Below are positions 7,851-15,671 of a stretch of DNA of 64,000 nucleotides, piece by piece (the stretch's first letter is position 1; every line of letters begins with the position of its first letter). The notes under the pieces were generated by a model, which saw only the letters and a list, made by a program, of their open reading frames with translations, was not told the origin of the DNA and searched no databases. Position numbers and translations under genes: made by a program. The DNA is from an uncultured Bacteroidota bacterium (GTDB taxonomy: Bacteria > Bacteroidota > Bacteroidia > Bacteroidales > SZUA-534): the NCBI GenBank assembly GCA_946414435.1, contig CAMKOM010000016.1, forward strand, positions 1 to 64,000, written 5' to 3'.

Positions 7851-10283
7851 CTACTCCGTCCTTAACGATTCCACCGGATTGCAAGTAGCTGCCCGCAGCG
7901 AGCGCAGCGTAACGATTATCACCGTGACGGCCATTACCGCCAGCAGCGCCAGCACAAACACCCACCAGTGAATGGCAGTGCGGTAGGCAAACTGCTGCAG
8001 ATAAGTGACAATGACCACATAACTGATTGGTGCGGCAATGCCGAAGCAAGCCAGTACAATGATAGCGTAGCGGCGATTGAACATTCGCAGCACGTCGGCA
8101 ATGGTGGCGCCGTTCACGCGGCGGATGCCAATCTCCTTGCGGCGGTATTCGGTCTCGAACAGCACCAACCCGAACACGCCCAGCAGCGCTATGATGATGG
8201 TGATAATCGACAGCATACGAGTCACTTTTGCAAATCGTTTGACGTCGTCGTACAGTTGTTGCAAGTCGTTGTCGAACAGATGCACGTTGATGTCCTCGGT
8301 GGTGAGTTTCTCGTCGAAGCCCATAACGGTCTGCTCAATGTGTTTGAAAACCTCACGGATATCGGCGCTCGCGGTTGTGCGCACAAACAGTTCGGTGCAA
8401 GGACGCCATTTATTTTGGTCGCCCCAAACGTAGAAGCAGTACGGGCGGACGGCTTGGCTCATTGGCCAGGCGTTGAAATCTTTGCAGATGCCGACAATCT
8501 CGGCGTCTTTATCGGTGTGTCCGCCCACCATTTTCCCGGGCGTGAATCCATACTGATTGCGGGCCGTCTCGTTGAAAATCATTACACCGGTCTCGGTTTG
8601 CGTGTCGGACTGCGTGAAGTTGCGGCCTTCCACAATCTCAATCCCCAGAAAATCAAGCATATTCCACGAGCACGGATACACTTCCCACTGACATTGATTG
8701 CCGTCAATCTGCCGTCCCCACGACATTCGTCCCCACGACACTAACCAGCCGTCACCCCACGCCACGTCTTTCACCTGCGGGTTCTGTTTCAGCGCCGACT
8801 CAACGGTGGTCGTCTCGTTGCCCACTTTATTCGACACGTGCGCCACCACAATGTTCTCGCGGTCGAAGCCCATATCGTGTTTCAGCAGGAATCGGTTTTG
8901 AATATCGACCAAAATTGTCATAATAATGAAGGCAATGGCTACCGTAAATTGCACTATTACAAGTGCATAGCGCAGTGTTTTTCCAGTTTGGCTTGCGCCG
9001 AAATTCGCCTTGAGCGCAAACGCTGGCTCAAACGATGTGATGTAGAGCGCCGGATATAGGCTCGAACCCACTGCCACCACAATGGCGCCCACAGCGCAAA
9101 GCAGGGCCACACCCGCGTTCCGAACAATTGACACACTGCTAGCCATAAGACCAGCGTAGGTTGTCGTCTGCAACAGCAGAATCAGAGCGGCCGCTACGGC
9201 AATCGACACCGCCGTCATTGTCACAGCCTCTAAAACCACGCTCATTGTCAGGCTCGCGCGACTGCTGCCCAATATCTTACGGGTGTTGATGCCGCGGATT
9301 TTTATCGGAACCAGCGCAAAAAACATATTCACATAGTTGATGATGGCCACAAGCAGAATCAGCAGCGCAATGGCCACCCAGCCATAGGCCATTCCTTTGT
9401 TGCCGCGGCGGATATAGTTTCCTCCGATTTGCGAGAAATAAAGGTCGGCAATGGGTATGAATTTGACATTAACCATTTCCATAACCTTTTCAAGTTCCTC
9501 GTCGGATTCAACCGAGCCGTACCATTCGGGAAAGAAACCGCCCTCGGTCCAGGCGCGGCGCAGACGGGCGTCGGCAGCGCGGTCAAGATCCTCAGTGGTG
9601 AGTCCAATGGCGGGCTTCACAAAATAGGTGAAACTGCCTTCGCCCCAACTGTCAATGCACACATTGCCAATGTCGCACAAAACGTCGAAATGTTCAATGT
9701 CGGTGTTTTTTGGCACGTCTTTAAAGATGGCCACCACCTCGCACATACGCTTGCCGCCGTCGGCGTTCTCTTGGATGATGTCGCCCACTTGCAAGTCGAA
9801 TTTCTTTGCCATTGACTCCGAAATGGCCAGATGGCGGTCGTCGCCTTCCATAGCGGCCCATGAACCTTGAATGAACTCATAACCAAGTATTTCGATGGTC
9901 GGTTTCGTCACAAAAGTAAATTGGGTGCTCATATTGCGCGGGAAACCATTTTCAGCGCTTCCGTGTTCGCCTTCGGCTTGCAGGCTATAACTGCGCCAAC
10001 TCGAACCCCACGGTCCGAACTCGCCGCCAGCGGCAATCTCGGGCAGTTCGCTAATGAGCCGCTCGGCCAGTGGTCGGCTAATCGATGTCATACGACCCTC
10101 GCCGCTGAACCGCGGAACGTGCATTACATAAATGTTCTCGTGGTCGGGCAGATTTTTATTGTAGGTGAACATAAAATGCACCTGCACCGCCAGAATGTAG
10201 AACGCCGCAATGGCCACGCCCATCCCCAAAGTGTTGATAATGAATGCTGCACGAGTGGTTTTGCCTTTTCGGAAGAAATTCAT
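7851..10283 (-). CDS. MacB/FtsX-type ABC transporter permease (type-B copy 1)
   Basis: 810 residues, the same length as its paralogue at 2702-5134, with matching start (MNFFRKGKTTRAAFIINTLG) and matching C-terminal FtsX block (RRKEIGIRRVNGATIADVLR, then helices to SLRAATCNPVESL). The double periplasmic-core/FtsX architecture is intact, with no frameshift or stop. It is the first permease after the ATPase gene at 10452-11132, across a roughly 170-bp spacer. In transcription order the run is ATPase, B, A, B, A, so a B-A cassette appears to have been duplicated in tandem. Confidence 0.88.
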   Translation of the reverse strand: MNFFRKGKTTRAAFIINTLGMGVAIAAFYILAVQVHFMFTYNKNLPDHENIYVMHVPRFSGEGRMTSISRPLAERLISELPEIAAGGEFGPWGSSWRSYSLQAEGEHGSAENGFPRNMSTQFTFVTKPTIEILGYEFIQGSWAAMEGDDRHLAISESMAKKFDLQVGDIIQENADGGKRMCEVVAIFKDVPKNTDIEHFDVLCDIGNVCIDSWGEGSFTYFVKPAIGLTTEDLDRAADARLRRAWTEGGFFPEWYGSVESDEELEKVMEMVNVKFIPIADLYFSQIGGNYIRRGNKGMAYGWVAIALLILLVAIINYVNMFFALVPIKIRGINTRKILGSSRASLTMSVVLEAVTMTAVSIAVAAALILLLQTTTYAGLMASSVSIVRNAGVALLCAVGAIVVAVGSSLYPALYITSFEPAFALKANFGASQTGKTLRYALVIVQFTVAIAFIIMTILVDIQNRFLLKHDMGFDRENIVVAHVSNKVGNETTTVESALKQNPQVKDVAWGDGWLVSWGRMSWGRQIDGNQCQWEVYPCSWNMLDFLGIEIVEGRNFTQSDTQTETGVMIFNETARNQYGFTPGKMVGGHTDKDAEIVGICKDFNAWPMSQAVRPYCFYVWGDQNKWRPCTELFVRTTASADIREVFKHIEQTVMGFDEKLTTEDINVHLFDNDLQQLYDDVKRFAKVTRMLSIITIIIALLGVFGLVLFETEYRRKEIGIRRVNGATIADVLRMFNRRYAIIVLACFGIAAPISYVVIVTYLQQFAYRTAIHWWVFVLALLAVMAVTVIIVTLRSLRAATCNPVESLRTE

Positions 10284-10313
10284 TGTTGTAAAGTTTAGAT
10301 GGTAAGTGTTTAG

Positions 10314-10451
10314 AAGGTTTTGACTTCAGACAACAGACTACGGACAACAGACCAATATCGGCTATAATCCCATAACTGTAAGCCTCGCCTCATTTTTAAT
10401 TATTCACTGTTAATTCTTTAATTTTCTTTAGTCTAATGTCTGTTGTCCATT
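10314..10451. repeat. Intergenic spacer repeat, copy 3
   Basis: Third copy of the permease spacer, between the ATPase gene and the first permease. It shares GACTTCAGACAACAGACTA and CGGACAACAGACCAAT with copy 2, and GTTAATTCTTTAATTTTCTT with both other copies, and is more diverged in the middle (CCATAACTGTAAGCCTCGCC). Confidence 0.65.
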
Positions 10452-11132
10452 CTACAACTCATTCTTCACATCCGAAACAATCTGTCCGTCGAATAGGTTG
10501 ATGGTGCGTTGAGCCACAGCCGCGTCTTTTGGCGAGTGGGTTACCATAATGATGGTTGTGCCGTCGGCGTTGAGTTCGGTGAGCAGAGTCATAACCTCGC
10601 GTCCGTTTTTCGAGTCAAGGTTACCAGTGGGCTCGTCGGCCAGAATCAGCTTGGGGTTGGCAACCAGGGCGCGTGCAATGGCCACCCTCTGCTGCTGACC
10701 GCCGGATAGTTGCTGCGGATAATGCTTCGCGCGGTGGCTGATGCTCATACGCTTCATAATGTCGGTCACTCGCTGACGGCGTTCGGCCGCGCCAATGTTC
10801 AGATAGCGCAACGGCAGCTCGATGTTGTCGTAGATGTTCAGCTCGTCAATCAGGTTGAAACTTTGGAACACAAACCCGATATTGCCCTTGCGGAAGTGGG
10901 TGCGTTCACGCTCTTTCATACCCGACATTTCGGTGCCAAGCAACTCGTACGAACCGCCCGATGGCGAGTCCAGCAGACCCAGGATGTTCAACAATGTGGA
11001 TTTGCCGCAACCCGACGGACCCATAATGGCGACAAATTCACCGTCTTTAATCTCGAACGATACGCCGTTCAACGCTGTTGTCTCAATTTCCTCTGTACGG
11101 AAAACTTTCGATAAGTTTGTTACTTTAATCAT
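10452..11132 (-). CDS. ABC transporter ATPase, LolD/MacB type
   Basis: 226 residues, a complete stand-alone nucleotide-binding domain. Walker A is GPSGCGKST at 38-46, the Q-loop is FVFQSFNL around 88-94, the signature is LSGGQ at 142-146, Walker B is LILADEP at 162-168 and the H-loop histidine is His199. The DSPSGG and GFVFQSFNLI features match the MacB/LolD/FtsE group that powers FtsX-type permeases. It is the first gene of the run with the four permeases, and the only ATPase near them, so it presumably serves all four. A TGGCAC promoter-like element and an upstream GTAAA tract precede it. Confidence 0.93.
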   Translation of the reverse strand: MIKVTNLSKVFRTEEIETTALNGVSFEIKDGEFVAIMGPSGCGKSTLLNILGLLDSPSGGSYELLGTEMSGMKERERTHFRKGNIGFVFQSFNLIDELNIYDNIELPLRYLNIGAAERRQRVTDIMKRMSISHRAKHYPQQLSGGQQQRVAIARALVANPKLILADEPTGNLDSKNGREVMTLLTELNADGTTIIMVTHSPKDAAVAQRTINLFDGQIVSDVKNEL

Positions 11133-11205
11133 AGCTTTAAAAAGTTTTAAGTGTTAATATTTTCGTTTTTACTAAGTTTTATAAATCACTTGTGCCAAAC
11201 TTATT

Positions 11206-11220
11206 ACACGCTGTGTGCCA
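11206..11220 (-). promoter_or_regulatory. Sigma-54-like promoter candidate for the ATPase-permease run
   Basis: On the minus strand TTTTGGCAC (TGGCAC at 11220-11215) is followed at -12 spacing by TGT instead of the usual TTGC. The -24 half therefore fits well and the -12 half is weak. A second TTGGCACA follows 23 bp downstream (11197-11192), as also happens before the TolC gene. Its distance to the upstream GTAAA tract is 40 bp, against 41 bp at the TolC promoter. Confidence 0.45.
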
Positions 11221-11259
11221 AAAGTTTATTTTACTGATAATCAACAAGTATCACTAATT

Positions 11260-11312
11260 GTAAAGTGTAAAAAAGTGTAAAGTTTTTTACAGTGGGTTTA
11301 CAGTTGCTTTAC
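11260..11312. promoter_or_regulatory. GTAAA/TTTAC tract, probable activator-binding site
   Basis: This stretch contains repeated TGTAAA and TTTACA motifs at about 11-bp intervals, for example GTGTAAAGTTTTTTACAGTG and GGTTTACAGTTGCTTTAC. Nearly the same sequence is found at 14326-14390 ahead of the TolC gene. The helical spacing and the position 40 bp above a TGGCAC element fit an enhancer site for an NtrC-family activator. No such regulator is encoded in the window. Confidence 0.6.
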
Positions 11313-11470
11313 ATATTGATGGATGACATCACCTATTGAGAACCCAAAAAAACGAAATTCTGACCACCTGACGGCGACTATTGTTTTTGTCACTTCGCAA
11401 GGAATTGCAAGAAAATTTATAAAAAGTTGTTTTTTAGAATTTTGTAAAATTTTCGCCCGTCAGAACACAT

Positions 11471-11500
11471 AAAAAAAAGCAACAAGCCGAAACTTGTTGC
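11471..11500 (-). terminator. Rho-independent terminator of the TolC-HlyD unit
   Basis: A perfect 8-bp stem GCAACAAG/CTTGTTGC (11479-11486 with 11493-11500) with a 6-nt loop is followed on the minus strand by eight T residues (11478-11471). It lies 39 bp after the HlyD stop codon and separates that unit from the ATPase-permease run. Confidence 0.9.
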
Positions 11501-11538
11501 CTTCCTTCGTATCTATTTAATAATATTATACCTGACAC

Positions 11539-12795
11539 TCAAAACTCAATCACATCATAATCCTTGAAACTCTCATACGATGAGGTTATTACCTTCTCGC
11601 CCGGGTTCAATCCTTCGAGCACCTCGTAGTACTTGGGATTCTGGCGACCGATGCGTATTTCGCGCCTCACCGCTTTGTCGCCATTGGGCAATACCACGAA
11701 AATCCATTTGCCGCCGGTGGTTTGGAAGAACGAGCCGCGCGGAATCATAACCGCATCCTCAGGTTGGCCCAACTGCAAATTGAGATAATAGGTCTGACCG
11801 CTACGGATGTTGGCCGGCTGGTTGCCGTCGATACGGAAATCGGCCTGGAACTTGCCGCTGCGCACCTCAGGGTACACCTTGCGGATGGTGGCGTTGTAAA
11901 CCTCGCCCTGACGGTCAAAAGTGGCGGTCAACCCCATCGTTACACGGTCGATATAGTGTTCATCTATCTGTGCTTCAATCTTGTATGTACCAACCGAGTT
12001 TATCTGTCCGATTTTGGTTCCTGATGCAATCGACTGTCCCAAAACGGCATCGAGCAACCCCAGTTCACCATCGATGGGCGCCTTAACCACAAGGTTCTCT
12101 TTGCGGCGGCGTATCATTCTCATATTCAGACGCATATTCTCGAGACTCTCCTTCATTTGCTTAATCTCGATAACGCGATATGAGCTATCCTGACGGGCGC
12201 GCTCACGCACCAGTTCATACTTCTCAACCGACAGGAAGTAGTCCTCTTCAGCCTGTAAATAATCCTCACGGGCAATCAGTTTATCCTCATAGAGCGCCTT
12301 CTGCTGCTCGTATTTCCGCTTGTTGCGTTTCACGTTGAGCGCCAGCCCCATCTCATCCTGACGCAGAGTTAACTTCTCCTGTTCCATTGTGATGAGCGTG
12401 TTACGCAGCATATTCTCCTTTTCGGCCAGTTCGGCCTCCGAGTTCAGAATCTGCAAATCAAGACTCTCATTGGAAAGCACCAGAATCGGGTCGCCGGCTT
12501 TCACCGTTGCACCTTCCTCAACAATTATGCGCTCCACAATGCCGCCTTCCTGCGGACTCAATTGTGTGGTGACCATCGGCTGCACTTGCCCGCTAACCCT
12601 GATATAGTCGTTAAACTCGCCGCTTGTTGTGTTAGAAATTGTGAGCGAATCGGCATCAACCCGCATTATTCGCGAATTGCTTTGCAACAACAAATAAACC
12701 ACTAACGCCGCAACAAATGCCCCCATCCAATACGGCACGGCCTTCTTTGTAAATGCCACCGCGATTCCTTTTTTTTGTTCGATAACTCTGTCCAT
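11539..12795 (-). CDS. HlyD-family periplasmic adaptor (membrane fusion protein)
   Basis: 418 residues. One membrane helix at about 23-40 anchors the protein. A biotinyl/lipoyl-like half motif follows (VERIIVEEGATVKAGDPILV, about 88-107), then a long alpha-helical hairpin (about 115-235), the second lipoyl half (VVKAPIDGELGLLDAVLGQS) and beta-barrel and membrane-proximal domains. This is the standard layout of adaptors joining an inner-membrane transporter to TolC. The gene lies 108 bp after the TolC gene, and the ATPase-permease run begins beyond the terminator. I infer that all seven genes build one tripartite efflux or secretion system; the substrate is not evident. Confidence 0.9.
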   Translation of the reverse strand: MDRVIEQKKGIAVAFTKKAVPYWMGAFVAALVVYLLLQSNSRIMRVDADSLTISNTTSGEFNDYIRVSGQVQPMVTTQLSPQEGGIVERIIVEEGATVKAGDPILVLSNESLDLQILNSEAELAEKENMLRNTLITMEQEKLTLRQDEMGLALNVKRNKRKYEQQKALYEDKLIAREDYLQAEEDYFLSVEKYELVRERARQDSSYRVIEIKQMKESLENMRLNMRMIRRRKENLVVKAPIDGELGLLDAVLGQSIASGTKIGQINSVGTYKIEAQIDEHYIDRVTMGLTATFDRQGEVYNATIRKVYPEVRSGKFQADFRIDGNQPANIRSGQTYYLNLQLGQPEDAVMIPRGSFFQTTGGKWIFVVLPNGDKAVRREIRIGRQNPKYYEVLEGLNPGEKVITSSYESFKDYDVIEF

Positions 12796-12855
12796 AATTA
12801 TTTATTGATTAATTGATTTTTGATTTTTCGGACGCCATAATATGACATCCCCACA

Positions 12856-12903
12856 TATTCCATTTTTTAAATCCTAACTCCTAATTTCTAAATCCTCACT
12901 AAC
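12856..12903 (-). repeat. 7-bp tandem repeat tract 3' of the TolC gene
   Basis: Reading on the minus strand from the TGA stop, the sequence runs GTTAGTGAGG then ATTTAGA, AATTAGG, AGTTAGG, ATTTAAA. These are the same heptamer family as at 284-329 and 47716-47750. Confidence 0.5.
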
Positions 12904-14232
12904 TCACTGATTCACATACTCAATTCCGCTGTAATACTTCACCACGCTCTGTCTAATCAGATACTTGAAAAGCGAGTTCATATTGTCGGATTTTGCTTTC
13001 AGATAGTTGTTTACGGCTGCTTGGTACTCGAGCCCCGAAATCAGCCCCTGCTCCATTTTTTTAAGGTTGAGTTGATAGGCTTCCTGCTGGATTGCAGTTT
13101 TCTTTTGTGCCTGAAGATAGGCAGTCATTGCAGCTTCACACTCATTAAACGCCTTGCGGACAGCCGATTCCGTCTCTCGGTTGCGTTGCTCAAGTTCGGC
13201 TGAAGCCCTCACGTACAAGTTCTTCCGTCGCGATATCTCAGAATGGCTCTGCAGACGATTGTAGATTGGTATCGACAGTGACAAACCAACATTCTCGCCG
13301 CCGTGGTTACGAATTTGGCTGCCGAAACTTTCGGCCGGCACCCCTTGGTACGAATAGTAACCCGACCCCCAACCGACGCTGGCGCTCAATCGGGGCAGCA
13401 ATTGCCAACGAGCTGTCGACAGAGCAAGCCGCGCCTTCTCAGAATTCATTTCTGCAATCTTCACACTCGGGTTGTTGTTCAATGCGTACTGCACAATATC
13501 GTCCTCCGACTGCAAGCTGATGGCCGGCTCTGGCACAACTGTGTCCACCACAAGCTGCTCATCCATCGGGAAAAGCATCAAATCAGACAAAGTCATTAGC
13601 TGCTCATCGTAATACTGACGGGTATTGGCAAGGTCGTATTCGCGGTCGGCAAGGTCGGCTTCAAGTTGCACCACATCAGCGCGGCTTTTCTGCCCCAACT
13701 CCTCCTGACGGCGCATCTTGTCGAGCGATGTTTTGGCTGTCTTTACCTGTTCTTCAAACAATTGGCAGAGCCGACTGTAGTATAGTACGTTGTAGTAGGC
13801 CTCCATCACCGCAAGGCAGATTTCGGCTTCGGTCTGCTTCTGCTCCGATTGCGTAATGAGCAGCGACATCTTCGAAACTCTGACGTTGTTCACCGCGCTG
13901 AATCCGTTGAAAAGGTCGATGCCGGCGCCCAGCGAGTAGTTGTTGCTGAACGAAGTTGTATTAAAATAGGTGTTTGTCTGCGGATCGACGCTGCGGCCAA
14001 AGCTGTACCCTGCCGATGTAGATGCCGAAACCGTTGGCGTGAAAGCCGAAAGAATGGCGTCGCGGCGGCTGAGTCGCGCGTCGTCGACATTAGTCTGCTG
14101 CACCTTGACTTTGGTCGAGTTGGCCACCGCATACTCCATACACTCCTTGAGAGTCATTGTGCGAGCATTGTCGGCGCCAGTAGCGCTGGTTGCCATTGTC
14201 AGAATAATGCCGATTATCAATTGTTTTTGCAT
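12904..14232 (-). CDS. TolC-family outer-membrane efflux protein
   Basis: 442 residues from the ATG at 14232 (MQKQLIIGIILTMATSATGA, a signal peptide). An ATG seven codons upstream would leave almost no leader behind the promoter at 14270-14285, so the inner start is preferred. Two tandem OEP repeats are visible, with long amphipathic helices rich in Gln, Glu and Ala, and typical phrases such as SLSIPIYNRLQS and KMEQGLISGLEYQAAVNNYL. The family forms trimeric channel-tunnels across the outer membrane. It is the first gene of the unit with the HlyD adaptor and should be the exit duct of the efflux system. Confidence 0.9.
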   Translation of the reverse strand: MQKQLIIGIILTMATSATGADNARTMTLKECMEYAVANSTKVKVQQTNVDDARLSRRDAILSAFTPTVSASTSAGYSFGRSVDPQTNTYFNTTSFSNNYSLGAGIDLFNGFSAVNNVRVSKMSLLITQSEQKQTEAEICLAVMEAYYNVLYYSRLCQLFEEQVKTAKTSLDKMRRQEELGQKSRADVVQLEADLADREYDLANTRQYYDEQLMTLSDLMLFPMDEQLVVDTVVPEPAISLQSEDDIVQYALNNNPSVKIAEMNSEKARLALSTARWQLLPRLSASVGWGSGYYSYQGVPAESFGSQIRNHGGENVGLSLSIPIYNRLQSHSEISRRKNLYVRASAELEQRNRETESAVRKAFNECEAAMTAYLQAQKKTAIQQEAYQLNLKKMEQGLISGLEYQAAVNNYLKAKSDNMNSLFKYLIRQSVVKYYSGIEYVNQ

Positions 14233-14269
14233 ATCGTTTTTCGTTTTTAACATTTCTGTGCCAACTCAA

Positions 14270-14285
14270 GGCACAACCCGTGCCA
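14270..14285 (-). promoter_or_regulatory. Sigma-54-type promoter of the TolC-HlyD unit
   Basis: The minus strand reads TTTTTGGCACGGGTTGTGCC. TGGCACG (14285-14279) is a perfect -24 element, and TGC at the correct spacing puts the invariant GC of the -12 element at 14272-14271. Transcription would start near 14260, which favours the ATG at 14232. A second TTGGCAC copy lies 22 bp downstream (14263-14258). Confidence 0.65.
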
Positions 14286-14325
14286 AAAATACAATATAAC
14301 TATAAATCAGCATTTTAGCAATTTT

Positions 14326-14390
14326 GTAAATTGTAAAAAAGTGTAAAGTTTTTTACAGTTGGTTTACATTGGGTTTACAGTTGCTTTACA
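14326..14390. promoter_or_regulatory. 11-bp-period GTAAA/TTTAC tract, probable enhancer site
   Basis: The plus strand shows AGTTGGTTTAC, ATTGGGTTTAC and AGTTGCTTTAC in direct succession, an 11-bp period, preceded by TGTAAAAAAGTGTAAAG. The matching tract at 11260-11312 has one 11-bp unit fewer. It starts 41 bp upstream of the TGGCAC element for the TolC gene. It also lies about 160 bp upstream of exbB on the other strand, so an effect on that operon cannot be excluded, although no TGGCAC element faces that way. Confidence 0.6.
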
Positions 14391-14552
14391 AGAATTAAAA
14401 AACGAACATGAATCAATAGCTTCTTCTGACAACTATTGCACTGCTCTCTACCGCCTTATCACCACCCATCTGTTCAAAACTACCTTTAACAAGCCTCTAC
14501 AGCGCTCAATTCTTATTTTATATTCGCAATCGCAAATTCAAACACTAAAAGA

Positions 14553-15251
14553 ATGATTCTTACAACACTATTACAACTCCAGGTTAACGGCGCCGCCGCA
14601 GAAGCAGCCGCCGAAGCCGCACCAGAGGCAACCTTGTCGTTGCTCGACCTCACATTGAAGGGCGGCGTGATAATGATTCCGCTGGCTCTGCTGCTGATTA
14701 TGTCGGTTTACATCTTCATCGAGCGCCTGCTGGTGATAAACAAGGCGTCGAAACTCGACGAGAACTTTATGAACCGGATCAAAGACTACATCCACGACGG
14801 CAAAATCGAGGCCGCCACAACTCTCTGTCAGTCAATCGACAACCCGATTGTACGTATGATTGAGAAAGGCATCAGCCGCCTTGGCCGTCCGCTGGGCGAC
14901 ATCAACACCGCCATCGAGAACGTGGGCAACATTGAGGTGGCAAAACTCGAAAAGGGTATTCCATTGCTCGCCACAACAGCCGGAGGCGGCCCGATGATCG
15001 GCTTCCTTGGCACTGTGGTTGGTATGATTCAGGCATTCTACAATATGTCGCAGGCTGGCAACAACATCGATGTGTCGATGCTGGCAGGCGGCATCTACGT
15101 GGCTATGGTGACAACCGTTGCCGGACTAATTGTGGGTGTGATTGCCTACTTTGCTCACAACTACCTCGCAACTCGCGTTGAGAAGGTTGTGAACGAGATG
15201 GAAGCCCGCACCACCGAATTTATGGACCTGTTGAACGAACCTGTAAGCTAA
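14553..15251 (+). CDS. exbB: ExbB/TolQ-type proton channel protein
   Basis: 232 residues of the MotA/TolQ/ExbB family. An Ala/Glu-rich N-terminus is followed by a first membrane helix at about 36-58 (VIMIPLALLLIMSVYIFIERL), a cytoplasmic stretch, and the paired helices that form the proton channel at about 130-200. These include the family block TTAGGGPMIGFLGTVVGMI and a second helix near AGGIYVAMVTTVAGLIVG. It works with ExbD and TonB to pass proton-motive force to outer-membrane receptors. The next gene starts 6 bp after its stop. The frame upstream that ends at this ATG is not coding. Confidence 0.93.
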   Translation: MILTTLLQLQVNGAAAEAAAEAAPEATLSLLDLTLKGGVIMIPLALLLIMSVYIFIERLLVINKASKLDENFMNRIKDYIHDGKIEAATTLCQSIDNPIVRMIEKGISRLGRPLGDINTAIENVGNIEVAKLEKGIPLLATTAGGGPMIGFLGTVVGMIQAFYNMSQAGNNIDVSMLAGGIYVAMVTTVAGLIVGVIAYFAHNYLATRVEKVVNEMEARTTEFMDLLNEPVS

Positions 15252-15257
15252 TCAGTT

Positions 15258-15671
15258 ATGGCACTCAAACGACACTCAAGAGTCAGCGGCGAGTTCTCGT
15301 CGTCGTCAATGAGCGACCTTGTGTTTCTGCTGCTGATATTCTTTATGATGACATCGACGCTGATTGCGCCCAACGCCCTGAAGCTGCTGCTGCCGCAAAG
15401 CAACAACCAGACAATGGCCACCAAGCCAATCACCACCGTGTCGATAACCAAAGACCTGCGCTATGCCATTGAGGGACAATATGTCAGCTTTGAGCAGCTT
15501 GAGCAGTCGCTGGTGAACCGCGTGGGCCCCGCCGAGAACTATCCCGAGCCGCCCACCATCTCGCTTCACGCCGACCAAAGTGTTGCCATTGAGCACGTTG
15601 TGAAGGTGATGAACATTGCCAAAGATCACAAATACAAACTCATTCTGGCCACACGTCCGATTAAGAAATGA
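15258..15671 (+). CDS. exbD: ExbD/TolR-type biopolymer transport protein
   Basis: 137 residues with a short cytoplasmic N-terminus, one membrane helix at about 20-40, and a periplasmic domain. The conserved aspartate at the start of the helix (MSDLVFLLLIFFMMTS) is the proton-carrying residue of the family. It sits between exbB and a TonB-like gene and overlaps the latter by 4 bp (ATGA), so the three are translationally coupled. Confidence 0.93.
   Translation: MALKRHSRVSGEFSSSSMSDLVFLLLIFFMMTSTLIAPNALKLLLPQSNNQTMATKPITTVSITKDLRYAIEGQYVSFEQLEQSLVNRVGPAENYPEPPTISLHADQSVAIEHVVKVMNIAKDHKYKLILATRPIKK

Noticed and set aside
10452..11132. FtsE of the cell-division FtsEX pair
   Set aside because: It is followed by 770-810-residue double-core permeases, not a 300-residue FtsX, and is associated with HlyD and TolC genes.
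14359..14556. 65-codon frame directly upstream of exbB
   Set aside because: It starts inside the phased GTAAA tract, lacks an ATG at its start and has no protein-like features; read as the exbB leader.
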